Shown one piece after another: positions 33,800 to 43,166 of a stretch of DNA of 64,000 nucleotides. This stretch comes from Nocardia sp. BMG111209 (GTDB taxonomy: Bacteria > Actinomycetota > Actinomycetes > Mycobacteriales > Mycobacteriaceae). The translations under genes were made by a program, and so were the position numbers. Where the stretch lies: contig NZ_KB907307.1 of NCBI RefSeq assembly GCF_000381925.1, positions 1,426,001 through 1,490,000 on the forward strand, read 5' to 3'. Position 1 is the stretch's first letter, and the number at the start of each line of letters is the position of its first letter. The notes beneath the pieces are model-generated. The model saw only the letters and a list, made by a program, of their open reading frames with translations, was not told where the DNA came from and searched no databases.

Positions 33800-35416
33800 T
33801 CAGAAGGCGGTGCCGCCGGTGGCCGGGGTGCGCCCGTGCCGCATGAACAGCGCGACCAGCAGGCCGATCACCGAGGTGGCGACCGCGAACCAGAATCCGA
33901 GCACGTATCCGTGCTCGCCGAACACCTGTGGGATGGGCGCGGTGCGGGTCTGCCCGGCCACCGACACCTGCGCGTGCAGCGGATTGTTGTTCAGGAACGC
34001 GGTGATCGCGGCGGTGCCGATCGCGACACCCATACTCTGCATCACACCCAGCACCCCCACGCTGATGCCCTGCTGCTCCTGCGGGACCGCCTCGACCACC
34101 AGGGTCGGCGCGGCAGCGTAGTAGAGCCCGAACGCGATACCGAAGAACCCACTGGTCAGCGCGAACAGTCCCCAGTGATGCGGCATGAACACCTCGGCCA
34201 CCCCGACCCCGGCGAGGATCACCACCGAGGCGATCAGCGGGTACCAGGGACCGAAACGACGGGCGACCAGGCCCGCGACCACGCCGAAGATCATGCCGAG
34301 CAGGCCCTGGATCAGCGCGATCCGGACCGCGAACTGCAACAGCGTCAGCCCGTCGCCGTAGCTGTAGGACGGATCGATGATCACCCGCACGGCCTGCGGC
34401 AGCAGATGCAGTTTGTACTGCTGGGCGGCGGTGTCGATGGTGCTGTTCACGATGGTGCCGCGCAGCATGTCCTCACTCGGCGTCTGCACCATGTAGGCGA
34501 TCGCGTAGCCCTGGATGCCGACCATGCAGGAGGTGAACAGCGCGGTGATCAGCACCAGGCTGACCCGTGGATGCGCCAGCAGCCGGATGTCGACCACCGG
34601 GATCCGCACCCGCAGTTCCACCAGGACGAACACTGCCAGCAGCAGCAGACCGCCGATCAGCCACAGCAGCGTCAGCGGCCGTCCCCAGCCCCAGTCCTGC
34701 CCCTTGTCGATGTAGATCAGGACCAGTGCGGTGCCGCCGGACAGCAGGGCCGCGCCGGCGATATCGATCGGTTCCCGTACGCGCAGTTTGGAATCCGGCA
34801 CCACCAGGGCCACGACCGGCAGCATCAGCACGGTGAAGCCGAACAGGAACCAGAACATCGCCCGCCACTGGTAGTTGTCGACCAGCCAGCCGGCCAGCAG
34901 GGGCGCCAGCGCCGCGGAGAAGCCGAAACCGGTCGCGGTCAGGCCCAGCCCGACGGGAACGAGCCTGCGCGGCAACAGATCCCGGATCAGGCCGTAGGAC
35001 ACCACCGCGGTCGCGATCGCGGTGGCCTGCAGGCAGCGACCGGCGAGGAACACCCACCAGTTCGAGGTGAGCGCCGACAGCAGGCAGCCCACGGCGAACA
35101 GCACGCCGCAGATGAGGAACAGTCGCTTCTTCCCCCAGACGTCGCTCATCTTGCCGATCAGCGGCGACGCGGAGGCGCCGACGAGACCGAACGCGATCAT
35201 CGTCCACGTGATGTTGGCCCCCACGCCGGGGAACGACGGCGCGATCTTCTGCAGCGCGGCGGCGACCATCGTGTACTGCGTCGGCGCGATCTCGCTGAAC
35301 AGAACGATAACAAGTAGCACCGACCAGATTCGGCGCGGCGAGGCCCCGTCGAGCCGGCCGGTGTCGTCCGTCGAATCGGACACACCGGCGCCCTCGACGG
35401 TGGAAGCAGTGGACAT
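33800..35416 (-). CDS. MFS drug-type exporter, DHA2 (14-TM) family
   Basis: A 538-residue membrane transporter. Hydrophobic segments fit 14 helices. Motif A-like GKMSDVWGKKRLF lies between helices 2 and 3. The family exports drugs or metabolites by proton antiport. One loop (about residues 315-365, with NSTIDTAAQQYKLHLLPQ) is longer than usual. AAAGGGG precedes the ATG at 35416; an inverted repeat overlaps this leader. The neighbouring TetR may regulate it. Confidence 0.9.
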   Translation of the reverse strand: MSTASTVEGAGVSDSTDDTGRLDGASPRRIWSVLLVIVLFSEIAPTQYTMVAAALQKIAPSFPGVGANITWTMIAFGLVGASASPLIGKMSDVWGKKRLFLICGVLFAVGCLLSALTSNWWVFLAGRCLQATAIATAVVSYGLIRDLLPRRLVPVGLGLTATGFGFSAALAPLLAGWLVDNYQWRAMFWFLFGFTVLMLPVVALVVPDSKLRVREPIDIAGAALLSGGTALVLIYIDKGQDWGWGRPLTLLWLIGGLLLLAVFVLVELRVRIPVVDIRLLAHPRVSLVLITALFTSCMVGIQGYAIAYMVQTPSEDMLRGTIVNSTIDTAAQQYKLHLLPQAVRVIIDPSYSYGDGLTLLQFAVRIALIQGLLGMIFGVVAGLVARRFGPWYPLIASVVILAGVGVAEVFMPHHWGLFALTSGFFGIAFGLYYAAAPTLVVEAVPQEQQGISVGVLGVMQSMGVAIGTAAITAFLNNNPLHAQVSVAGQTRTAPIPQVFGEHGYVLGFWFAVATSVIGLLVALFMRHGRTPATGGTAF

Positions 35417-35425
35417 GGCAACCCC

Positions 35426-35440
35426 TTTCGGGATCCGAAA
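35426..35440. promoter_or_regulatory. Inverted repeat at the exporter ribosome-binding region
   Basis: TTTCGG-GAT-CCGAAA, perfect 6-base arms, 9 bases before the exporter start codon. An operator or mRNA structure is possible; the regulator is not identified. Confidence 0.45.
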
Positions 35441-35589
35441 CGAATTCGAGTGCCGTGAAGCATGACACCGATTCGCCTCCGCCGTGACCGTTTCACCTGC
35501 GCCGGTGGCAACTTTTTTGCAACGTGTTCCACATGGCTCGGCGCGCCACCCGAGCCGGGCGACGCGCCGAAGGGACCGTGCGGGGACGA

Positions 35590-36012
35590 TCAGTCGTCGG
35601 TGACCACGATGTGGACGGGGATGTTGCCGCGGGTGGCGTTGGAGTACGGGCACACCTGGTGCGCCTTGTCGGCCAGCGCCTGCGCCTCGTCGTGCGGCAG
35701 GTGCGGGAGGGTGATCTCGAGGGTGACCTCCAGCGCGAAGCCGCCGGTCTCGTTGGGGCCGAGGCCGACCTTGGCGCCGACCGAGGAATCGTCGATGTTC
35801 ACCCCGTCCTGGCGGCCGACCAGCCGCAGCGCGGAGTGGTAGCAGGCGGCGTATCCGATGGCGAACAGCTGCTCCGGGTTGGTGCCCTCGCCGCTGCCGC
35901 CCAGCTCCTTCGGCATCGCCAGATCCACGTCCAGGCGACCGTCGCTGGTGCGGCCGTGACCGTTGCGGCCGTCGCCGGTGGCGAGGGCCTCGGCGGTGTA
36001 CAGGACTGCCAT
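35590..36012 (-). CDS. ohr: Organic hydroperoxide resistance protein
   Basis: A 140-residue Ohr/OsmC-family peroxidase that reduces organic hydroperoxides using two Cys. Cys57 (AACYHSAL) and Cys121 (VCPYSNATRGN) are both present. The N-terminal YTAEALATGDGRNGH is typical. AAGGAGAA precedes the ATG. It starts 2 bases after the ohrR stop, so the two form an operon under OhrR control. Confidence 0.96.
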   Translation of the reverse strand: MAVLYTAEALATGDGRNGHGRTSDGRLDVDLAMPKELGGSGEGTNPEQLFAIGYAACYHSALRLVGRQDGVNIDDSSVGAKVGLGPNETGGFALEVTLEITLPHLPHDEAQALADKAHQVCPYSNATRGNIPVHIVVTDD

Positions 36013-36014
36013 GA

Positions 36015-36464
36015 TCAGTTCTCCTTCGGGTGAGTGTGGGCCGTGAGTGCCCGAGTGAGGCGCTGCAGCGCATCGCGCAGCGTCACCATGTCCTCCCGTG
36101 ACATGCCGGTCGACTCCGCGATCCGCAGCGGAACCTCGCAGGCGTCCTCGCGCAGCCGGCGGCCGGTCTCGGTGAGGGTGATCCCGACGCGCCGCTCGTC
36201 GTCGGTACTGCGGCGGCGCTCCACCAGACCGGCCGACTCCAGCCGCTTCAGCAGCGGCGAGAGGGTGCCGGAATCCAGCGCCAGCGTGGCGCACAGGTCA
36301 CCGACGCTGCGGCCGTCGCGCTCCCACAGCGCGAGCATCACCAGATATTGCGGATAGGTGAGGCCCAGCGCGTCCAGCTCGGTGCGGTACACCGCGGTCA
36401 TCGCCCGTGATGCCGCGTAGAGCGGGAAGCACAGCTGATTGTCGAGCGCCAGCGGGTCGGTCAC
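36015..36464 (-). CDS. ohrR: MarR-family organic peroxide sensor/repressor
   Basis: A 149-residue MarR-type repressor. Cys12 in NQLCFPLYAASR is the conserved peroxide-sensing Cys of OhrR. The winged helix-turn-helix follows (SVGDLCATLALDSGTLSPLLKRLE). Oxidation of the Cys releases DNA and induces ohr. It starts with GTG at 36464. A near-palindromic AT-rich box lies 16 bases upstream. Confidence 0.95.
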   Translation of the reverse strand: MTDPLALDNQLCFPLYAASRAMTAVYRTELDALGLTYPQYLVMLALWERDGRSVGDLCATLALDSGTLSPLLKRLESAGLVERRRSTDDERRVGITLTETGRRLREDACEVPLRIAESTGMSREDMVTLRDALQRLTRALTAHTHPKEN

Positions 36465-36479
36465 CCTCGATACTGTAGT

Positions 36480-36496
36480 GCCAAATTAAATTGTGC
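36480..36496. promoter_or_regulatory. OhrR box
   Basis: GCCAAATT-A-AATTGTGC resembles the known OhrR box (CAATT-x-AATTG type) and is far more AT-rich than its surroundings. It lies just upstream of ohrR, as expected for autoregulation. Confidence 0.75.
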
Positions 36497-36546
36497 GCAA
36501 TACGCTGCCGCGAGCCCGAATTCGAACCGGCACGCGGATCGTCCGG

Positions 36547-37554
36547 CTATCGGCAGCCGGGGTCGGTGGACCGCCGGACCACCAGTTCCGGCATGAAGAC
36601 CACGTGCTGATGGCGGTGGTCGGCGGTGCCGTCGGCCTCCTCCAGCAGCAGGCGGGCGGCGCTGCGGCCCAGTTCCTCGCGGGGCTGCCGCACCGAGGAC
36701 AGCGGCACGGCGGCCGCGGCGGCGAAGTCGATGTCGTCGTAGCCGATCACGGCCATATCGCCGGGCACCGAGAGCCCGGCCAGGATCAACGCCTGCAGCG
36801 CGCCGAGGGCCAGCAGGTCGTTGGCACAGAACAGGGCCGTCGGCCGGATCGCGGCGGTGAGCAGCGCGGCGGTGGCGTCGCGACCGGCGGCCACAGTCGG
36901 GGCGGCGGTGGCGACGTGGTCCAGGCGAGCACCCGCACCGCGGGCCACCTCGGCCGCGCCGTGCAGCCGATCGGCGACCTGCGTCACCGACACCGGGCCG
37001 CCGACGAAGCCGAGATGGGTGTGCCCGAGCTCGAGCAGGTGCCGCGCGGCCAGCCGGCCGCCGAGCACATCGTCGACGGTGACCGAGCAGCGATCCGGTC
37101 GCGGACTGCCCCGATCGACCAGGACGGCCGGAATGCTCTGGGCGGCAAGCATTTCCAGCGGATCGTCACCGGAACCGAGCACCGGGGTGAGCAGTACGCC
37201 GCGCATCCGCTGCTCGGCGATCTGCTCCAGATGCCGGCGCTCCCGGCGTGCGTCGGACCCGCTGTTGCACAGCACCAGCATCGCGCCCTGCCCCGCGGCC
37301 TCCTCCTCGGCGCCGCGCGCGACATCGGTGAAGAACGGATTCGCCATGTCCAGCACCACCATCGCCAGCGTGCGGCTGCGGCCCGCGCGTAGCTGGCGGG
37401 CGGAATCGTTGCGCACGTAACCGATTTCGGCGATCGCCTGCCGGACCCGCTCGCGCGTGGCGGGGGCGACGTGATCGGGCCGGTTGAGCACGTTGCTGAC
37501 GGTGCCCAGCGACACACCGGCCCGCCGGGCCACGTCCTTGATGCTCACCGCCAT
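36547..37554 (-). CDS. LacI-family transcriptional regulator
   Basis: A 335-residue LacI/GalR regulator. The N-terminal helix-turn-helix and hinge (IKDVARRAGVSLGTVSNVLNRP) are exact family sequence. The C-terminal part is a periplasmic-binding-like ligand domain (GCR at the end). It is divergent from the HsaA-like monooxygenase gene across 222 bases. I see no clear LacI palindrome in that gap, so the target is uncertain. Confidence 0.93.
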   Translation of the reverse strand: MAVSIKDVARRAGVSLGTVSNVLNRPDHVAPATRERVRQAIAEIGYVRNDSARQLRAGRSRTLAMVVLDMANPFFTDVARGAEEEAAGQGAMLVLCNSGSDARRERRHLEQIAEQRMRGVLLTPVLGSGDDPLEMLAAQSIPAVLVDRGSPRPDRCSVTVDDVLGGRLAARHLLELGHTHLGFVGGPVSVTQVADRLHGAAEVARGAGARLDHVATAAPTVAAGRDATAALLTAAIRPTALFCANDLLALGALQALILAGLSVPGDMAVIGYDDIDFAAAAAVPLSSVRQPREELGRSAARLLLEEADGTADHRHQHVVFMPELVVRRSTDPGCR

Positions 37555-37776
37555 ACGGATCCGCTCCTGTGCTCGTGCCGGCTCCGCGCGCCGGTGCCCG
37601 ATGATCCCGCGCCGGTCGGGAGATTACCTCGCCGCCGGGTCGGCGCCCGCATCCGAATCGCATCCCGGTGAGCGGACTTTTGCCCGTGGCCGGGGTGGGT
37701 GCGTCCTACCGTCGGCGGAGACAGCCCAGCGCCGGTGGCCGCCGGGACGGCTGGGTCGACCGTTCGGAGGTATGCG

Positions 37777-38961
37777 ATGACGCACGAGGTGGTTGCACGG
37801 GTCGAGGAACTCGCCGGGAAGCTGGCCGGGACCGCGGCGGAGACCGAGCGGCTGGGCCGGTTGTCGGACGAGAGTGTCGCGCTGGTCCGGCAGGCCGGGG
37901 TGATGCGGATGTTGCAGCCGGTCGAATTCGGCGGATACGCCGCCCATCCGCGCGACTTCGCCGAGGCGGTGATGGCGGTGGCCAAGGTGTGCGGCTCCAC
38001 CGGCTGGGTGTGCGGGGTCGGCGGGGTGCATCCGTGGGAGATGGCGCTGATGGACCCGCGCCTACCGGCCGAGGTGTGGGGCGGCGATCCCGACACCTGG
38101 ATCGCCTCGCCGTACGCGCCGCAGGGCCTGGCCACACCCGTCGACGGCGGTTACACCCTGAAGGGCCGCTGGAACTTCTCCTCCGGCACCGACCACTGCG
38201 ACTGGATCTTCCTGGGCGCGCTGGTCGCGGGCCCCGACGGCAAGCCGGCCCAGCCGGTGCGCAGCCTGCACGTGGTGCTGCCGCGCGCCGACTACACCAT
38301 CGTCGACGACTCCTGGGATGTGATCGGGCTGTCCGGCACCGGCAGCAAGGACGTGATCGTCGACGGCGCCTTCATCCCCGCCTACCGCACGATCGACGCC
38401 GGCGAGGTGGCCGAGGGCGCCGCGGCGGCGGAGCGGGCCGGGCGCACCGAAACCGTGTACAAACTGCCGTTCTGGACGATGTTCCCGCTCGGGATCACCG
38501 GCGCGGTGATCGGCATCTGCGAGGGCGCGCTGGCCGCGCACCTGGACTATCAGCGGGCCCGGGTGGGTGCGATCGGCGGACCGGTCCGCAGCGATCCGTA
38601 TTCGCTGTACGCGATCTCCGAGGCCGCCGCCGACATCGCCGCCTCGCGGACCCAGCTGCTCGACGGCATCAGCCGGTTGTACGACCGGATCGAGGCCGGC
38701 GGCGAGATCGGCTTCGAGGATCGATCCCTGGTGCGGCGCAACCAGATTCGCTGCGCCTGGCGGGCGGTGACCGCGGTCGACCAGATCTTCGCCCGCTCCG
38801 GCGGCAACGCCGTGCGGCGCGGCAATCCGCTGCAACGGTTCTGGCGCGACGCGCACGTGGGGTTGCAGCATGCCATCCACGTCCCGGGGCCCAACTACCA
38901 CTCGTCGGCGCTGTCGCTGCTGGGCATCGAACCGGAGGGACCGCTGCGCGCGCTCATCTGA
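37777..38961 (+). CDS. Flavin-dependent monooxygenase, HsaA-like (acyl-CoA dehydrogenase fold)
   Basis: A 394-residue protein, the same length as mycobacterial HsaA. The blocks CGSTGWVCGVGGVHPWEMAL, RWNFSSGTDHCDW and GLSGTGSKDVIVD match HsaA and NcnH-type hydroxylases. These use reduced flavin from a separate reductase to hydroxylate phenolic or polyketide rings. No flavin reductase gene is adjacent. GGAGG lies 6 bases before the ATG at 37777. An LLM oxidoreductase follows, and a LacI gene is divergent. Confidence 0.88.
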   Translation: MTHEVVARVEELAGKLAGTAAETERLGRLSDESVALVRQAGVMRMLQPVEFGGYAAHPRDFAEAVMAVAKVCGSTGWVCGVGGVHPWEMALMDPRLPAEVWGGDPDTWIASPYAPQGLATPVDGGYTLKGRWNFSSGTDHCDWIFLGALVAGPDGKPAQPVRSLHVVLPRADYTIVDDSWDVIGLSGTGSKDVIVDGAFIPAYRTIDAGEVAEGAAAAERAGRTETVYKLPFWTMFPLGITGAVIGICEGALAAHLDYQRARVGAIGGPVRSDPYSLYAISEAAADIAASRTQLLDGISRLYDRIEAGGEIGFEDRSLVRRNQIRCAWRAVTAVDQIFARSGGNAVRRGNPLQRFWRDAHVGLQHAIHVPGPNYHSSALSLLGIEPEGPLRALI

Positions 38962-38968
38962 TCGGTAT

Positions 38969-39069
38969 CCGTGATCGGTTCCGGCCGTCCGGCGGTTGCG
39001 GGATCGGCGGCGGATCGGAACAGTGAGTCCGGGACCGCAGCCCGAGCTGCGGCCCGGTTCCGATCACGG
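38969..39069. repeat. Long-range imperfect inverted repeat between the monooxygenase and LLM genes
   Basis: CCGTGATCGGTTCCGG (38969-38984) and CCGGTTCCGATCACGG (39054-39069) pair over 16 bases with two mismatches. GCAGC/GCTGC forms a small hairpin inside. It could attenuate or end transcription between the two genes. Confidence 0.5.
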
Positions 39070-39083
39070 GTGAAGGAGACGGT

Positions 39084-40079
39084 GTGCGTTTCGGCATATT
39101 CATTCCGCAGGGCTGGCGACTGGATCTCGTCGGCATCGACCCGGCGGCGCAGTGGCAGACGATGCGGGATCTGGCGCAGTACGTGGACGCCGGGGACACC
39201 TTCGAGTCGATCTGGGTGTACGACCACTTCCATACGATCCCGGTGCCCACCGAGGAGGCCACCCACGAGGCGTGGACGCTGATGTCGGCCTTCGGGGCGT
39301 CCACCTCGCGGGTCCGGCTGGGGCAGATGTGCACCGCGATCAGCTATCGCAATCCGGCCTATCTGGCGAAGGTGGCGGCCACGGTCGACATCGTCTCCGG
39401 TGGCCGGGTCGAGATGGGTATCGGCGGCGGCTGGTACGAACACGAATGGCGCGCATACGGTTACGGCTTCCCCTCGGCGGGCGAGCGGCTGGGCCGGTTG
39501 GACGAGGGCGTGCAGATCTTCCGGCAGGCGTGGACCACCGGGGAGGCCACTCTGGCCGGGAAGTATTATCAGGTGGACCACGCCATCGTGCGGCCGTTGC
39601 CGTTGCAGCCGGGCGGAATTCCGATCTGGGTGGCCGGCGGCGGCGAGCAGAAGACGCTGCGGATCGCGGCGAAGTACGCGCAGTACACCAATTTCGCCGG
39701 TGCGCCGGAGGTGTTCACGCACAAATCGGAGATCCTGCGCGGCCACTGTGACCGGGAGGGAACCGATTTCGACGCCATCGTGCGCAGCTCGAACTTCAAC
39801 GCGGTGATCGCCGAGACCGAGTCCGAGGTGGAACAGCGGCTGGCGGAGCTGACCGCGCGCTACGAGCCGATCATCGGGCCCGACGCGGCGAAGGGGTATG
39901 TGCAGAACATCCTGCGGACCCCGGGCCAGGCGATCGGCACCCCGGAACAGGTGGTGGCGCATCTACGGCAGTTGCGGGATCTGGGCCTGGGCTACGCGAT
40001 CCTGAACTTCCCCGAATCCGCCTACGATCGCTCCGGCATCGAACTGTTCGAACGCGAGATCGCCCCGGCGCTGCGCTGA
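39084..40079 (+). CDS. LLM-class F420-dependent oxidoreductase
   Basis: A 331-residue luciferase-like TIM-barrel enzyme. The opening RFGIFIPQGW and the blocks SIWVYDHFHTIP, LGQMCTAISYRNPAYLAKVAATVDIVS and GRVEMGIGGGW are typical of F420-dependent members. GTG at 39084 has GAAGGAGA before it. It lies 122 bases after the HsaA-like gene on the same strand. It may supply a redox step in the same pathway. Confidence 0.92.
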   Translation: MRFGIFIPQGWRLDLVGIDPAAQWQTMRDLAQYVDAGDTFESIWVYDHFHTIPVPTEEATHEAWTLMSAFGASTSRVRLGQMCTAISYRNPAYLAKVAATVDIVSGGRVEMGIGGGWYEHEWRAYGYGFPSAGERLGRLDEGVQIFRQAWTTGEATLAGKYYQVDHAIVRPLPLQPGGIPIWVAGGGEQKTLRIAAKYAQYTNFAGAPEVFTHKSEILRGHCDREGTDFDAIVRSSNFNAVIAETESEVEQRLAELTARYEPIIGPDAAKGYVQNILRTPGQAIGTPEQVVAHLRQLRDLGLGYAILNFPESAYDRSGIELFEREIAPALR

Positions 40080-40098
40080 ATCGTCGGCCCGCGCCGAA

Positions 40099-40941
40099 TC
40101 ACGGTGCGGCCGGGCCGGTCCGGGCGATCCAGTGCTCGGCCCGGTCGCGCAGATTCCACCAGGACACGAATCCGGGATCGGCGCCGGCGAGTTCCCAGCC
40201 GGCGCCGAGCATCTCGAAGAACGCGTCGTCGCCGGTCCGGCCGCCGCGCGGTTCCCCGATGTAGATCAGATCGGTGCCGCCGGCGGCCCGGAAGGTGGCC
40301 AGCGCCTGCGAGGCCATCGGCGCGCCCCAGCCCGGCGGCCAGCACAGCAGCAGGACACTGCCGGACCACTCCCCGGCCAATTCGTCCGGATGCGCGATCG
40401 GATGCCACGCCACCGGCAGCCCGGACACCGCCGGGAACGACGGATTGTCCTGCCACTGCGGCGGTTGCGAATCGGCCGCCACCACCTCGACGCCGCACCG
40501 GGCCAGCTGATGCGCCCAATATCCGCGCCCCGCACCGATTTCCAGTATCCGTCGGCCCGCGCACACCGCCGCCACCCAGGCCAGCGTCGCGGGTGACGGG
40601 ACGGCGTAGGCGTACGCGGCCTGCAGCACCGTCTGCGCGTAGCCCAGCCGCGCGCTACCGGTCGGCGCGCCGCCGGTGATCTCCCGCCGGTGCCCGTTCC
40701 CGCCGGTGACCGCGGGGGCGACGATGTCCCAGTAGGGATTCGGGCTCTCGCCGCCGGCCAGGTAGTGCAGCATCCGCAGATCGAACTCGCGGTCGGCCGC
40801 CTCGTCACCGCTGCCCGTCAGCCGCGGCGCCACCGCGAGATAGTCTGCGGCGCTGGGATATTCGGCGCCGAACCGGACGCCGTCGGCCAGCAGCGCGGCC
40901 AGCTCCTCACGGCGGGCGGGCGGCAGTCGGAATCCGGTCAC
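40099..40941 (-). CDS. SAM-binding methyltransferase-fold protein
   Basis: A 280-residue protein. Motif I-like ILEIGAGRGYWAHQLA (about 132-147) followed by VEVVAAD marks a Rossmann methyltransferase fold. The rest is unlike a named family, and later Trp-rich blocks (LLCWPPGW, FVSWWNLRD) are distinctive. It starts with GTG at 40941 and has a weak Shine-Dalgarno. Activity is uncertain. Confidence 0.75.
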   Translation of the reverse strand: MTGFRLPPARREELAALLADGVRFGAEYPSAADYLAVAPRLTGSGDEAADREFDLRMLHYLAGGESPNPYWDIVAPAVTGGNGHRREITGGAPTGSARLGYAQTVLQAAYAYAVPSPATLAWVAAVCAGRRILEIGAGRGYWAHQLARCGVEVVAADSQPPQWQDNPSFPAVSGLPVAWHPIAHPDELAGEWSGSVLLLCWPPGWGAPMASQALATFRAAGGTDLIYIGEPRGGRTGDDAFFEMLGAGWELAGADPGFVSWWNLRDRAEHWIARTGPAAP

Positions 40942-41226
40942 GGCTTACATTCTGCTGTCCCGGCGCGGCTGCGGCCGGACCCGCGGTCGGCGGGTCGGCG
41001 CCGGCGCCGCTCGCGGGAGGTCGGGGGCAGGTCGCCGCGCGCACTCCCGCCGGACGACGTGGCCGCCGCGGTCGGCCGGCGTCTCGTCGCCGGGGAAACG
41101 CCGCGCCCCGACCCGCCCGCGCGCGGGTCGCGCAACTCGCCGGGAAACGAACCCGGACCTGACATTTCGCCCGCCCGCTGCGCCGTGAGGTGTCACTATG
41201 AGGTGACTCGAAGAGGAGGACCGCCG

Positions 41227-42189
41227 GTGCGGAACGTGCACCTCGTCCGGTCGGCGGCCGCGGCCGCACTGCTGCCCGTCGTCGCCACCGCCGTGGTCGC
41301 CTGTTCCGGCCCACCCGGTGTCGAGGCCGATGCCCGATGCCACACCGGCGATCTCAGCGCCGAGGTGGCTACCACCAGTTCCACCAGCCGCTCGAACGCC
41401 CTGTTGGTGACGGTGCACAACACCGGTATCCGCGATTGCGTGGCGACCGGATTCGCCGATGTGGAACTGTCGGAGCTGCCGCAGGTCGCGATCGGCCACG
41501 CGGCCGTGACCCCGCGTCCGGTGGCGCTGGCGCCGGGCGGTACGGCCGAATTCGTGGTCCGCGTCGAATATTCCGGCGAGGCGGTGATGGGCTGCCCGCA
41601 GCCGGGCGTCGCCCGGGTCACGCTGCCGGGCGAGACCACGCCGCTGACCGCCGCGGTGACCCTGGGCGGTGAGCCCGCCGACGAACTGCACGTGTGCCGC
41701 GGCGATCGGCTGGTGGTCCATCCGCTGACCCGGCCCGCCCACGCGGTCGGCGCGGATGTGGATCCGGTCGCCGACCTCCCGCACTGCCACGCGGACGACT
41801 TCACCGCGCAGGCGTTCCACAGCATGGCCGGCGACGGCGCCGGGCATCGCGGGGTCGAGGTGTGGCTGATCAACCACTCCGACCGGGAGTGCGCACTGCG
41901 CGGCCGGTTGCGCGTGCGCCCCGACGACGGGCACGGTGGCGCCGACTGCCCGGCCTGCCAGCCCGGCGCGGACCTCGCGCTGGCGGTACCCGCGGGTGCG
42001 GTGCTGGCCGCCGGCGGCCGGGCGGTGACCGGCGCCGGGAACGAATCGCCCTGCGGTACGGAGGAGCCGGTGCGGGCGGTCGCGGTGGCGGTATTCCTGC
42101 CCGACGATCCGGTACCGGTGTCCGGTCCGTTCGGCACCGCGCTCTACTGTCACGGCAGCCTGCAGATGAACGGTTTCGGTCCGTTGTGA
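41227..42189 (+). CDS. Putative lipoprotein with two DUF4232-like domains
   Basis: A 320-residue secreted lipoprotein. The signal peptide ends in lipobox VVAC. Two similar halves follow, each with a Cys near its start, an N-x-G/S strand pattern and a second Cys (RCHTGDLSAEV to RDCVATG, and HCHADDFTAQAF to RECALRG). This is the DUF4232 layout, common in actinobacterial cell-envelope proteins. GAGGAGG precedes the GTG at 41227. Function unknown. Confidence 0.8.
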   Translation: MRNVHLVRSAAAAALLPVVATAVVACSGPPGVEADARCHTGDLSAEVATTSSTSRSNALLVTVHNTGIRDCVATGFADVELSELPQVAIGHAAVTPRPVALAPGGTAEFVVRVEYSGEAVMGCPQPGVARVTLPGETTPLTAAVTLGGEPADELHVCRGDRLVVHPLTRPAHAVGADVDPVADLPHCHADDFTAQAFHSMAGDGAGHRGVEVWLINHSDRECALRGRLRVRPDDGHGGADCPACQPGADLALAVPAGAVLAAGGRAVTGAGNESPCGTEEPVRAVAVAVFLPDDPVPVSGPFGTALYCHGSLQMNGFGPL

Positions 42190-42365
42190 ATTTGCCCTTT
42201 TCGAGAATATCGACCGATTTTCCGAATTGATTCCGCACCTGCCGAATTCCGGCGCGGGAAACAAGCGGCGAATCGGACCCTGAACAATTCGAGAGTTTTT
42301 CCGGCACGGACGCGATACGGTATCGCGACAGCCATCGAATCGGCTCTACCGAAAGGCGGACCACG

Positions 42366-43166
42366 ATGACCCGGCCGTCCACGATCGGCACATACGACGA
42401 GCCGGCACTCGCTGCTCGATATGCCGGAGCCGACCCGGTCGATTGGCACGGCGCGACGGTTCATCCGTTGTATTCGGAAGCGCTGGGCACGGATCCGGTG
42501 GTCGTCGATCTGGCCCTGCACGAGAGTTCGCCACCACCGGGACTGCTCGGCCTCGGCATCGGATTGTCGGTGATCGGCGGCCATGTCGCCCTGGGCGAGC
42601 GGCGGTTGCTGGGTGTCGACGTCTGGTCCGACGCGATCGCCGCGGGGATTTCGCTGGACGTGTGCGCGGCGAGCCCGGAGGCCGCGATCACCCTCACCCC
42701 GGTATGGATGGAGGCCGGCGGCGAGGTGATGTCCTGGACGGGTAATTACGGAGTTCTGATAGATCGCACTTCGACCGGGAATCCGTTGTTGCGGTGCAGT
42801 ATCGGCGTGGGCCCGGTGAGTTTCGCCGATCTGGTCGTGGAAGTCGCCGTTCGGATCGTTCCGACCGGCGAGAGTCGTTATCGCGGTGCGCTGTACGAAC
42901 TGGGTGTGGCGATGCACGGCCGTGGCGACCTGGATCAGGCGTGCGAATTGTGGACGCAGGCGGCCGCGCGCGGTCACGCCGGCGCCGCCTACGACCTGGG
43001 TGTGCTGCGCTACCGCCGCGGCGAATTGCGCGAGGCCGAACACTGGTGGCGGGTGGCCGCCGACCACGGCGACGTGCGCGCGATGGCCGGCCTGGCCGCG
43101 ATACTGCGCCGGCAGGGCAACCTCGCCGAGGCCCAGGCCTGGCGGGACCACGCAGGCGGTATCTAG
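42366..43166 (+). CDS. Sel1/TPR-repeat protein
   Basis: A 266-residue protein. The first 165 residues have no recognised family. The C-terminal 90 residues carry three helix-turn-helix units of the Sel1/TPR type (YELGVAMHGRGDLDQACELW, then AAYDLGVLRYRRGELREAEHW, then AMAGLAAILRRQGNLAEAQAW), which mediate protein binding. GAAAGG lies before the ATG. Its stop overlaps the stop of the convergent M50 protease gene. Confidence 0.75.
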   Translation: MTRPSTIGTYDEPALAARYAGADPVDWHGATVHPLYSEALGTDPVVVDLALHESSPPPGLLGLGIGLSVIGGHVALGERRLLGVDVWSDAIAAGISLDVCAASPEAAITLTPVWMEAGGEVMSWTGNYGVLIDRTSTGNPLLRCSIGVGPVSFADLVVEVAVRIVPTGESRYRGALYELGVAMHGRGDLDQACELWTQAAARGHAGAAYDLGVLRYRRGELREAEHWWRVAADHGDVRAMAGLAAILRRQGNLAEAQAWRDHAGGI

